Shown here piece by piece: positions 20,065 to 29,592 of a DNA stretch of 64,000 nt. Each line of letters starts with the position of its first letter. The first letter of the stretch is position 1. The stretch covers positions 26,880,032 to 26,944,031 of the forward strand of contig CM034539.1 in NCBI GenBank assembly GCA_020002185.1, given 5' to 3'. The translations under genes and the position numbers were made by a program. The DNA comes from Paraescarpia echinospica. Taxonomy: Eukaryota; Annelida; Polychaeta; Sabellida; Siboglinidae. The notes below the pieces were generated by a model. It was not told where the DNA came from. It was given only the letters and a program-made list of their open reading frames with translations, and made no database searches.

Positions 20065-21349
20065 ATGACGTTCGTGAACGGCGCAACGTGCGAGGGCGTG
20101 AAGGCCGAACTGGAGCTGTTCAGCGGGCCGGTGACGCAGACGAGCGTCGAGAGCAGTCAGTGGACCGTATCCCAGCCGCTGACGACTCTCGACGCCGGCG
20201 GCCCTATCGAGTTCCTCATCCCGGGTTCGGGCGAAGACTATACGGACCTGGCGAGCCTTCAAGTGTACGTGCGCTTCAAAATGAATCAGGGGGATGGTAC
20301 CGATTTGGCGGCCGGCGCCAACGTCGCGCCGGTCAACAATTTCCTGCATTCGATGTTCAGTCAAATCGACTTGTCGCCGTCGACCAATACGTACGCGTAC
20401 CGGGCCTACCTCGAGACGCTGCTGAGTTACGGTAGCGACGCGAAACGTTCGCATCTCACGGGTTCGTTGTGGTACAAAGACACCGCCGCACAGATGGACA
20501 CGCTCGGGAAAAACAACGTCGGGTTCGAGGCACGGCGCGCCATGACGGCTGATAGCAACGAGGTGGAGATGGTGGGACGCGTGCACGTCGACGCGTTTAT
20601 GCTAAACAGACACATACCGAACGGCGTCGACACGAAAGTACGCATGGCGCGCTCGAAGGACACCTTCGCGCTCATGGGCGCGCAAGCCGTACCGGGGTGG
20701 CGCATCGTGCTGCTGGCGATTCATTCGACTGCACGTGCGAAAAGTGAAGTTGAATCCGAACGTCCAGATGGGACATATCAAAGCGTGGACGTTGGGAACG
20801 GCTAAGTTTCCGATGTGTCGCGTCGACTGCAAATCGTTCTCGATAACGGCGGCTACGCTATCGCACACGCACGAGAACTTGTACATGTGTGCAATTCCGA
20901 AACGCAACTTGCTGATGATGATCGATAACGTCGCCTACAACGGAGATTACATTAGAAATCCATTCGACGCGCGTCACAACGACATAAACTTCCTCACGCT
21001 CGTCGTCGACGGACGTCAGGTGCCGAGCAAGCCGCTGCAGCCGGACTTCCCGCACAACCGGTACGTGCGGAGCTACATGAACCTCTTCGAGGCCAGCGGA
21101 AAGGCGTACGAGGACGAGGGGAACGACGTATCGCGCACGGACTTCGGCGCCGGCTACACCATCTTCGGTTTCGACCTGACCCCCGACTGTTGCGACGTGG
21201 ACCATTTCAACGTCGTGCGTCAGGGGACCGTGGACACCGAAATGCACTTCGGGACGCCGCTACCCCTTCCGGTGAACGTCGTCGTGTACGCGGAATTCGA
21301 GACGGTGATGGAGATCGACAGGAACCGGAACGTCGTGTACGACTGGTAG
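20065..21349 (+). pseudogene. Major capsid protein (double jelly-roll, hexon-like), frameshifted
   Basis: Would build the capsid facets. The N-terminal part has VTQTSVESSQWTV, PIEFLIPGSGEDY and VNNFLHSMFSQIDLS. The C-terminal part has HIKAWTLGTAKFPM, GRQVPSKPLQPDF, RSYMNLFEASGKAYE and VYAEFETVMEID. The frame changes between about 20720 and 20760. Compared with the intact 433-aa homologue at 38971-40272, an in-frame deletion of about eight residues follows SQIDLS, just before STNTY. It ends six bases before the protease ATG. Confidence 0.9.
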
Positions 21350-21354
21350 TAACT

Positions 21355-21810
21355 ATGGATACGTTTCAACTGATGCGTCGCTTGGAACACGATACGTACG
21401 CTAAACGTATCGTCATTGGCGTCGTGCCTAAAGACGCGCTACTTATCGTCGCCACCACCACCGTTTACCCGACGGCCTTCGTGTGCAACACCGACGACGG
21501 CGGCGAACCGGGACAGCACTGGATGGCCGTCTACGTGGACGTCGACCGGCGAGGCGAGTACTTCGAGTCGTACGGTCTGCCGCCGCTGCACGCCGACTTC
21601 CACGCGTTCCTGCACCGCCACTGCGGCGACGCGTGGACGTACAACGACAAGCGGCTGCAGAGCGCCATCTCTAACGTGTGCGGACAATATTGCGTCGCCT
21701 ACCTTCTTCTCCGATGTCGCGGTATGCCGTTGACGACGTTCCAGAGCCTATTCGGCACCGATCGGGTGACCAATGACTGTCTCGTATTCGATTTGTTAAA
21801 ACCGCATTAA
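21355..21810 (+). CDS. Adenain-like cysteine protease (virion maturation)
   Basis: 151 aa, open throughout. The catalytic set of the adenovirus protease family is complete: His55 in PGQHWMAVY, Glu71 in YFESYG and Cys109 in NVCGQYC. It would cut capsid precursors during maturation. The capsid stop lies just upstream (21347-21349), and the AATAAA at 21838 ends the plus-strand block. The Polinton 2 homologue has Gln at the His position. Confidence 0.92.
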   Translation: MDTFQLMRRLEHDTYAKRIVIGVVPKDALLIVATTTVYPTAFVCNTDDGGEPGQHWMAVYVDVDRRGEYFESYGLPPLHADFHAFLHRHCGDAWTYNDKRLQSAISNVCGQYCVAYLLLRCRGMPLTTFQSLFGTDRVTNDCLVFDLLKPH

Positions 21811-21837
21811 TTTCGCTTTTACGTGTATAGTAGTAGA

Positions 21838-21843
21838 AATAAA
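21838..21843 (+). terminator. Poly(A) signal of the late block
   Basis: AATAAA 28 bases after the protease stop. Confidence 0.65.
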
Positions 21844-21874
21844 AAACACACGATGATGTAGACAATTGTTGTTG

Positions 21875-21880
21875 TTTATT
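21875..21880 (-). terminator. Poly(A) signal of the polymerase transcript
   Basis: AATAAA on the minus strand, about 107 bases past the polymerase stop. With the plus-strand signal at 21838 it marks convergent transcription. Polinton 2 has the same arrangement at 38332 and 38380. Confidence 0.6.
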
Positions 21881-21986
21881 ATTACCCTACCTATACGTAA
21901 ATACATACATACATACAGAAACTACCCCTAGGGGGGGTGGTGGGGTATTCCTTAGGTTAGACGACGAGTTAGACGAGTTATACGAA

Positions 21987-24900
21987 TTAGACTAGTATCG
22001 GCGCAGTGGTGACGCAGTCGTCGAGCACGCGGCGTTTAGCGTAGAAGTAGCTCAACGCCGCGCGCTCTTGAACGTACGTCAACACGGACGAGTCTTTCAC
22101 CTGGAAACCACGGTTACAGCTGACGCCGTTGCGACGGTCGCGCAGTACGGCGAAAAAAGGTGTGCTCGTCGATGTCGTTCTGACGCTTGCTCAGTCCCTT
22201 CGTGCTGTACTTCGGGCCGTTGTCGCCGCCGAAGCAGTAGTAAGTCTTGCTGCACAGCGCCACGATTCCGTCGCCTCGCCACTCTTCTTTGAAGAGACCC
22301 GGCGTTCGACGATCGAACAGGCGTCGGCGCGCGCAGCATTCCTCCGCCGTCCATGCTAGTCCGGCGACGCGCCGTCGTACGTACGCGTCCACGTGCGCGA
22401 CGCAGCATTCGGCCGGAAACGAGAGCGATCGATTCCGGAAGTAGTGTTCGCGATGTTCTTCTGGTACGAGCGCGTCGACGTCACGTACGGCGAGGGCGAT
22501 GTACGCCGAGTCCGTGTCCATAGCGCAGTACTGGAAGAGCGGACGGGGGATGTAGGCGTCGACGAAATCGAAATAAAATTCCACCATTCTCAATTTTGCG
22601 TACTGCAAGACGAAATAGCCGATATGTATCGGCAGGCCGTAGACGACTTTGCGCTTATTCAGCGCCACCTCGTACAGAGCGTCGTCGACGATGACGTCGA
22701 GTTGCCGGAAGCGACGGTTGTTGAAGAGCATCGACGCGCCGACCGGCGTGGCGTACTTGATTTCCCGGTGCCGATCGACGCGCGTAATCGTTTTTCCGTA
22801 GGAACTGTTGCCGAGAAGTTTAAAGGTATCGGCGATGATCGGTTTGTCGGGATCGATATCGCCCTCGCGTCGCGCTGTCGAGACCGTGTCGCCGAAGTGG
22901 CGAAAGCACGCGATCGGCGCGTACTCGACGACCTGGTAGACGCGCTCGACGACGAGACCGTGCGCCAGATACCAGCGTAGGAGGGGCGGCGCGAGCACGA
23001 TCTCGGCGCCGAAGTAGCTACCGACGAGCGTCCGTTGAGGTCGGGTGAGGAGATCGTGCGACTCGGCGTAGTCGCGCATGAACGGGCTGAGATCGTCGCG
23101 CACGATATCGACGTTCTTGAATACGGGCTGCATTTCGGCGAACTTGTCGCGCAGCGCTTCCGGCACGACGATATCGCACTGCACGAGGCCGAACAGAGAG
23201 CCGTCGCGCACCGCCTCCAGTATCGTCGAGCGCGTAATGGTGGTGGGTGGTTGATATCGTGACGCGTCGGGCGGCGTCGGCGCCGCGGGCGGTCGCACGG
23301 CGCGTCAATGGCACTCCCACATTTCGACGACGTCGTCGACGAAACGACGCAGGTAGGTGGTCACGGCGATCTTCGCGGCGTACAGCGTCGTCATCGGTTG
23401 ACCGTTGACGGCGTTCTTCGTCACGTGCACCTGGCACGTTGGGCAGCCGTGAAAATAACACCCGTGAAATTGATACACCGTTCGCGTGGCGGCGCACCAG
23501 CCGTCGACTCGGTGCTTTCCGATGCGCTTCTCGCGTCCGTTCAACTGGTGACGTATACGCGCACTGGTTTGCGCCTGCACCCACGTCAACCATTCCACGG
23601 CCATACGTCCGTATCGATGCACACGTTCCGCTCGAAAGGCGATTTCCGCGCGCCGGCTCGTGTACCAACCCGTCGGCACCTCCTGCATTATCGCCCATAG
23701 ATAGAGGCCGTTTGCGTCGAAGCCGACTATCGAACGACACGGCGCGTTGCCGCATCGAATCGCCGTCATGCCGGCCTCGTGGTGACGCGCGAAGATGATC
23801 GACGGGCCGCCGACGATCTGCGACTGCAGCAGACAGTGCAGATCTTTGTTCGGCTCGTTGAACAGCGAGAAATGGATCGACGTCGGCAGGTCTTTGAACA
23901 GGTACAACAACGTCAACCCCGGTACGCTGATGGCGTCCTTGAACATGTCGATACGGCGGCGCCGTTAGAAGGCGAACTGGCGATCGACGACCTCGAGAAA
24001 CGGCGCCACGTCTCGATTGTTATACCACATCAGAAAATCGCGCATCGTCGTCATGCCCTCGTCACGCCACGCCGTCGCGCATATCTCGTACGCCTCCGCG
24101 GAGATTCCCTCGCGTTTCAGGTCGCTGTAGGAAGCTTCGCGCGACGGCAGGGCGGTTTCGTCCAGACGCGTCAACGCGTCGATATGTTCGTACGGAAAGT
24201 ACCCCTTCGTTGCCGAGCAACCGTACGCTTTTAGAAAGCGATCGTAGCTAACGCCGGGCGCTAGGTAATTCGTTATGTCCAGGAACTTCAACGTCGTTGT
24301 CGACAGGCACATGTAATTGTTCTGACGTTTAATGGTCAACGCCGACGACGTGTGCTGCGCGTCGCCGGTTATGAGCAGGGGGGTCAAGTACTTCTTGACG
24401 ACATTGAGATCGTACTTACCCTAATTGAATCCCAGTACGTGCATTTGACGAAGGTGCGTCCACAGGCGGTCGGCGAGAGTGGCGTACGGTGACGCGTCGG
24501 CGTCGTCGTCGTCTTTGCACCGTCGCCGCCAGTCGGCGTCGAGCGCGTCGAGCGCCTCGAAGGTCGCGTCGTAGCGGGGACGTAGAATCGCGCACGCCGC
24601 CGCGCTCACCGCTTCCAGGTCGTCGATGAGGCGACCCGCGAGTTCCGCCGAATCGCCGGTCGTGACGTAACACCGCGCCGCTTCGTGGCCGGGCACGTTC
24701 GACGCGACGCTCACGCTGAGCAGTTCGTGTCGCGCGATCCACCGGTATTTGTCGCTATCCGTCGGCAGATCGTTATCGGCGAAATAGCATTTAAAATCGA
24801 ACGTCGCGCGGTACGGGTAGTAGCGCAGGTCGTCGTCGCCGACGTCGATGCCTTCGTCGTGGAGCAGCTGAAATACGGACGGCGACGGTCGGTAGATACC

Positions 24901-26112
24901 GCCGGGGAACACGTGATGAACGCCACCTTCGCACGTCGCTTCGTGACGTCGTAAATCGTACGCGCTCCGCCAGAGGGAGTTGCCACATTTTCCGCCCTTG
25001 TACGTTTTCGTGTACGCGCGCGGGTCGCTTATGTACGAGAAGTGCGACTCGTACAGGTTGACGTTCAGGATCGTGGGGTGCGCTTCGCGCGATCGACGGA
25101 CTAGTTCGGCGACGTCATTCGTCAGTCGATAGACGACGACGTTGATGCCAAAAACCGTCTCCACGCGATCCAAATCGTTCAGGCGCACACCGTTCGAGGC
25201 CGACGTGCGCGTGCCGCGACAATACTGCGCGTGCAGACGTTTAGCGACTTTCGTTAAACGGTTCCTATCGATGTGACGGCCACTTTTGCCTCGTCGGTGA
25301 CCTAGCAGGTGGAGACCGATGCAGCGGAAGAGGCATAGATGGTCGTCGTAGGGCGTACCTCGATAAATTTTCGTCAACGACATGATGGCCCTGTCGCAGC
25401 CGATAGGATGGTTGATGATGGCGTTCACGAAGTAGGTGGCATTCGTTACGAGCTCGACGATCCACCCCGAGTCGGGAAGCTGCGCGATGACGTACTGCAG
25501 TACGTCGGTCGTGCGCACGGCGTCGAGGAATCGTTCGAACGAACGGCTATCGGTAACTAGGGCGGGTGTTTTGAGGAGGCTACCGCAACAGTTACAGGAA
25601 GAATGAAAATATCGGTACCGACCCGACACCTTGTGGCGTAATACGAAACCGTTGCTTACGTTAATTTTAAACGCATTCTTTTGTTCGCGAAACATTTCCC
25701 TCAGACGCGGTTCGAGCACCCGCGTACTCGTACAGGCGGTCATGCGATAGTTGTAACGCGACTGCACGGCACCGCGCGCTACCGACGTCTCTATGCTACG
25801 CCGGTGCTCGTCCACGACACGCTGTAGATCGTCGGGTGACGGCGCCCTAGCGGCTGCCGTCTCCCCCACTGGTTCATTACTACTACCAGGAGGTGGCGAC
25901 GTCTGACGGCCACACCGCAGCTTCAGGTGTTGTAGCATAGCGCGGCGCGTAGTGGTGTACGTCGCGCCACATTTTGGACACTCTCGACGTTTTACGTATA
26001 GCGCGTCGTTGCCACATCTTTTCGAACTCTTCGCGTGTCGTTCTAACGTCGATTGTTTCGCGAAATAACCCCCACATTTCGGACATTGCCATCTAGTAGG
26101 TGGTTGTGGCAA
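21987..26112 (-). pseudogene. Protein-primed family B DNA polymerase, several breaks
   Basis: The N-terminus has two C2H2-type fingers (CPKCGGYFAKQSTLERH and CPKCGATYTTTRRAML). Exonuclease motif I reads FDFKC, where the Polinton 2 copy has DFECY, so the catalytic Glu is Lys. Exo II is cut by an in-frame TAG near 24420, and Exo III is present (YNNRDV). In-frame TAA near 23962 and TGA near 23302 follow. Motif A (GFDANGLYLW), motif B (GNSSYGKT) and motif C (MDTDSAY) are intact, and a frameshift near 22114 precedes the end PILV at 21987. No in-frame ATG precedes the fingers; an ATG at 26092 is one frame off. Over 1300 codons, normal for Polintons. Confidence 0.93.
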
Positions 26113-26144
26113 TCTCTACTGTACTGATATTTTTTCGAGCACCG

Positions 26145-26153
26145 CTATTTATA
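26145..26153 (-). promoter_or_regulatory. TATA box for the polymerase gene
   Basis: TATAAATAG on the minus strand, 33 bases or more upstream of the first polymerase codons. Confidence 0.55.
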
Positions 26154-26228
26154 ACAGTGGTGGCTGTGGTGGTGGTGGTGGTGGTGGTAAGTACACCCTA
26201 GCCGGGGGGATGTGGTTTTAGGTAATGC

Positions 26229-26474
26229 GGGTAACTCGGAACGATAGTGGAAGGAATGTTTTTTGCGGTAACGAGTGATGGTGGTTGCGAACTAGCGGTA
26301 ATTTTTATAACTAACTCGGAATGTTTTAGGTAACCCTAGCGGTGGGGAATACGGGTAACTCGGAACGATAGTGGAAAGAATGTGTTTGCGGGAGCGAGTG
26401 GTGGTTGCGGACTAGCGGTAATTTTTATAACTAACTCGGAATGTTTTACGTAACCCTAGCGGTGACTTGTTTTG
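26229..26474. repeat. Two 124-bp tandem repeats upstream of the polymerase
   Basis: Each unit begins gggtaactcggaacgatagt and ends near taaccctagcggt, with a few differences. The phrase TAGCGGT also recurs in the TIR and tRNA-like region. The position fits a promoter or replication-control region between the polymerase and the upstream minus-strand genes. Confidence 0.8.
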
Positions 26475-26619
26475 GGTAATGTAACTCGGAAACGGAAAGT
26501 ACATTTTCAACGTTTTATTCAGTAGCTTACAACATTCAAACACAGCGTTGAAGCCTTTGTTTCAATAGCAAGCAAATATTAGCAAAACAAGCAGTGTTCT
26601 TTATTCTATTGTTCGTTGT

Positions 26620-27297
26620 TCATTCCAGTCCGCTCCGACGCTGCACGTACGTGTGCACGGCCGACTCCAGCTGCACACGGTTCATGTAATCGCTCCAGTT
26701 CGTTCCTAACAGCCAGTCCGACACAAACTGCACCAAATACAACTCTCCCGCACGACCCGTTTGCGGCTGCTGACCACCGGAAGTTGACACCGTAGTTTCG
26801 TGTAGAATTTGCACAAGTCGCGTGAAACAGGGGATAAGCGACCGACGCAGGAACGTTTCCATGACGCTGTTGAAATATCGCGTTACGATACAGCCCGTGT
26901 TGTCGAAACGCTGCATGTATACACGGTTTGGCCGTCCCGCACGATAGCCGGGCATGTGTACATATGGACAGCCTTCATTCGGCTCGCATACCCCGCAATG
27001 ATCCGGTGCCCGCTCCAGAATAATTTCACTGAGGGTCTCGGCGACGAGGTCCATTGCGAGCCGTTCATAACGGCAGACCAACAGGGCCCTGCTCGGCACG
27101 ACGATTTGAAGTTGGGACGCCACCTCCTCCGATAGACACCACCACGGAGCGCACATCGGCCCCATCGTCCCCAGTGGCGTGTACACGCTTGCGTTATACG
27201 TCGGTGGAAGAGGGCGCGTTCGGCTCACATCCGTTCCACCGAGTGCCTCCTCGATGATCGCGTCCAATACGTGGGCGTCACGCACTCCGCTTCCACC
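26620..27297 (-). CDS. Unrecognised Polinton early protein, last exon
   Basis: About 225 codons from the acceptor-like TAG at 27298-27300. It includes HVLDAIIEEAL near the start, then Cys motifs (HCGVCEPNEGCPYVH) that could bind zinc, and ends VHTYVQRRSGLE. There is no signal peptide or obvious membrane helix. A plain ORF could start at the in-frame codon at 27285, but the reading frame continues to the acceptor (GGSGVRDAH). The syntenic piece in Polinton 2 (35398-35577) also starts with a short DAVIAAAL helix. Function unknown. Confidence 0.55.
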   Translation of the reverse strand, partial: GGSGVRDAHVLDAIIEEALGGTDVSRTRPLPPTYNASVYTPLGTMGPMCAPWWCLSEEVASQLQIVVPSRALLVCRYERLAMDLVAETLSEIILERAPDHCGVCEPNEGCPYVHMPGYRAGRPNRVYMQRFDNTGCIVTRYFNSVMETFLRRSLIPCFTRLVQILHETTVSTSGGQQPQTGRAGELYLVQFVSDWLLGTNWSDYMNRVQLESAVHTYVQRRSGLE

Positions 27298-27319
27298 CTA
27301 CAGCACAAAGCATCATGTT

Positions 27320-27400
27320 CTACTCTTTACGAATCACCGTCAGGAACGCGTGTAGGAAGTCGCGCATACATTCACGCCTGGTGTGTTGCATCAGCGCCTC
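27320..27400 (-). CDS. Putative short exon (26 codons)
   Basis: Preceded by acceptor-like GTGTTTGTAG. Reads EALMQHTRRECMRDF then LHAFLTVIRKE and stops. A GTGATT donor candidate within it is phase-compatible with the exon at 27297. Part of a row of four acceptor-led open blocks. Confidence 0.4.
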   Translation of the reverse strand, partial: EALMQHTRRECMRDFLHAFLTVIRKE

Positions 27401-27432
27401 CTACAAACACATTATTATTATGAATAGTCCGT

Positions 27433-27576
27433 CTACTTCTTGACCTGCTCCTCCCTCTTTATCGACCCCTCCACTTCTCGTTCCAACAACGTTCTTATGA
27501 ACGCGGTAACCTCGTCGTACTGAGCACGGATCCTTTCGTTGTTTGCCAGCATACCATGCAGTACGCGGCGCACTTC
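27433..27576 (-). CDS. Putative helical exon (47 codons)
   Basis: Preceded by a branch-site-like TGACTAAC and acceptor TATGCTGTAG. The frame EVRRVLHGMLANNERIRAQY and onward is a charged amphipathic helix. CAG/GTCAAG near its end could be a donor in phase with the next block at 27400. Function unknown. Confidence 0.4.
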   Translation of the reverse strand, partial: EVRRVLHGMLANNERIRAQYDEVTAFIRTLLEREVEGSIKREEQVKK

Positions 27577-27602
27577 CTACAGCATATAAGCACAACTGTT
27601 AG

Positions 27603-27767
27603 TCACGGAATAGAAAATAAGTTCGCTTCATAAGCTAGCCAAAACGCCTTTATATGATTTTCGGCCTTCTCTACTACTTGTCGCCAGGCCTCCTCAGTTA
27701 GGTCACGTCCACGCCACCGTATCATTCGTTGTTGCGCATTCGTATGCGTCAACAAATCTTCTTCTTC
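27603..27767 (-). CDS. Putative exon (54 codons)
   Basis: Preceded by CGACTAATG and acceptor TGTTGTTTGTAG at 27768-27770, directly after the stop of the ssDNA-binding-like gene. Reads EEEDLLTHTNAQQRMIRW and onward, helical and charged. It either joins an upstream donor inside the preceding gene or starts a trans-spliced message. Confidence 0.4.
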   Translation of the reverse strand, partial: EEEDLLTHTNAQQRMIRWRGRDLTEEAWRQVVEKAENHIKAFWLAYEANLFSIP

Positions 27768-27786
27768 CTACAAACAACACAACACA

Positions 27787-28545
27787 TTAGTCGTCGTTGT
27801 CGTCGTCGTATCTCTTCAGTGTGCGCACGGTATACGAGGGCTCCCCGTTCCAAGTCGTCTTACGCACACTGATCTCCACTTTCGTGCCGGTTAAGTCAAG
27901 CACAGTATCGCGGAATTCCTCCTCGTTCAACTCCACCAAGTACTCGGCCGTGTACTCGACGAGATTAGACATTTGGCTGTCAAATAAAGTAAGCCAAAGC
28001 TCGTCTTCCTCCTCCTCGCCGTCCTTCACCATCACACGCAACGCGAAGTAATATTTCGGCACCGACACTCCACCGTGCGTTCGACATATCAGTTCCCCGC
28101 CTTTGCTTTTCTGCAATTTCCGGCGACAACGGGAACATCCCAAATAGGCGCCAACCTCTTTGTACGACACAGCGTCGATCATAGAGGGCAACAGAAGTTT
28201 ATACACACCGTTGTCAACACACTTCAGGTGCCTCAGACTCACCAATGTGGCGCGCGTCGACGCCGACGATTCGCATTCACGCTCCAGTGATGCGCTCCGC
28301 GTCAGGGGTGGCTGTCCCTCAGCCGTCTCGACGGTGCCCAAGGACGCCTCTTCGGCGCTTCGCTTTCGCCCGACAGTAGCAGTCAACGGTGGCGCAATGA
28401 GCACCACGGGCCGCTTAACAGGTGTCGCTCCCGTTGACAGCGCTGCTACCACCGGCGAAGGTTGCTGCTGCTGTTGACCGCTGGCCGCCTTCAATGACTG
28501 CTTGCGCGGTGCCTTGGTCTTTTTTGGTGGATTCTCATCTGCCAT
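27787..28545 (-). CDS. Zinc-ribbon, OB-fold-like (RPA-type) ssDNA-binding protein
   Basis: 252 aa from the ATG at 28545 (an upstream in-frame start at 28599 is possible). The N-terminal third is Lys/Gln/Pro-rich linker. The C-terminal half has a Cys-x2-Cys / Cys-x2-His pattern (LGCSRCRRKL, LICRTHGG) followed by beta-strand-rich YYFALRVMVKDG and LTLFDSQMSNLVEY, like the C-terminal domain of replication protein A large subunits. It likely binds single-stranded DNA during element replication. The Polinton 2 homologue keeps all four zinc ligands. Assignment is from pattern only. Confidence 0.6.
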   Translation of the reverse strand: MADENPPKKTKAPRKQSLKAASGQQQQQPSPVVAALSTGATPVKRPVVLIAPPLTATVGRKRSAEEASLGTVETAEGQPPLTRSASLERECESSASTRATLVSLRHLKCVDNGVYKLLLPSMIDAVSYKEVGAYLGCSRCRRKLQKSKGGELICRTHGGVSVPKYYFALRVMVKDGEEEEDELWLTLFDSQMSNLVEYTAEYLVELNEEEFRDTVLDLTGTKVEISVRKTTWNGEPSYTVRTLKRYDDDNDD

Positions 28546-28639
28546 GTTTTCGCGGAACAACGTCTGCTGCTTTCTGCTGCTGCTGTAGAAACAATACACG
28601 TTAGAACTCCGGCGACATACAATATATCATTTTCTCAAC

Positions 28640-29480
28640 CGTTTTATACTTTTCAAAATAACGCGCATGCGCACTTAACAGTCTACAGTTATCTTACAAA
28701 TCGCGCGCATGCGTATTTAACGCAAACGACGTCGATACCGAGGAATTTGTTTTAGGAAAACAGTTAGCGGTCACGTCAGTACATCCATCGTCAAATGTGA
28801 CTTTTACATCAAATTTCTCTAATATTATCACACCACTCGATTCCAGAGCCCAAACTCATCGTGTACAACGGTTACTTTCATGCTTTTAACTGATCGTTTA
28901 TTGATTTTGAAATGTCATTGTCTACAACATTACGCGCATGCGCACTTCACACTAATACCGTTATCTTACTCAATTATCAGTATGCATACTTCATACATCC
29001 CAGGCATTTTGTTTTCGGAGAAAAGTTTCCGGTCACGTCAGTACATTCACCGTTAAATCTCTCTTTACATCGAATTTCTCTAATATCACTGCACCTCACG
29101 TTTCCTGACCCCACAGCGATCGTATACAACGTTTAATTTCATGCTTTTAACTTTTCGTTTATTGTTTTTAAAAATCCATTGTTCTCCGTTCACATTCCAA
29201 TCGCGATAAGTCACGCTCAACAGATGTCAAAATTACGCGCATGCGCACTTAACGCAAACGACGCTGCTACCGAGGAATTTGTTTTAGGAAAAAAGATAGC
29301 GGTCACCTCAGTACATCCATCGTCAAATGTGGCTTTTACATCGGATTTCTCTAATATCACTGCACCTCACGTTTCCTGACCCCACAGCGATCGTATACAA
29401 CGTTTAATTTCATGCTTTTAACGTTTCGTTTATTGTTTGTAAAAATCCATTGTTCTCCGTTCACATTCCGATCACCATAA
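28640..29480. promoter_or_regulatory. Tandem repeats with NRF-1-like palindromes between divergent genes
   Basis: Three diverged copies of about 240-300 bp share phrases such as gcggtcac-tcagtacatcc and atttctctaatatcac. Palindromes GCGCATGCGC at 28663, 28934 and 29237, and GCGCATGCGT at 28705, match the core of the animal NRF-1 binding site. The block lies between the minus-strand gene starting at 28545 and the plus-strand exon at 29593, so it is probably a bidirectional early promoter. Confidence 0.6.
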
Positions 29481-29592
29481 GCCGTAGTGTCATGCGCCAC
29501 CGCTGTTTGACGGTGCGTGCATTGCATATTTCATACACACTTATGAACTCACGCGCAATCGACGCTAAATTTAATCGTTCCATACTTTCACA

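Noticed and set aside
26620..27297. Rb-binding LxCxE oncoprotein-like motif in the early proteins
   Set aside because: I looked for L-x-C-x-E in the early frames of both elements and found only near misses such as WCLSE and LVCRYE.
27401..27595. 64-codon minus ORF (MCLYAVGSAPRT...) as a gene
   Set aside because: It overlaps the acceptor-led block 27433-27576 in another frame and reads through the acceptor; the helical frame starting at 27576 is more protein-like.
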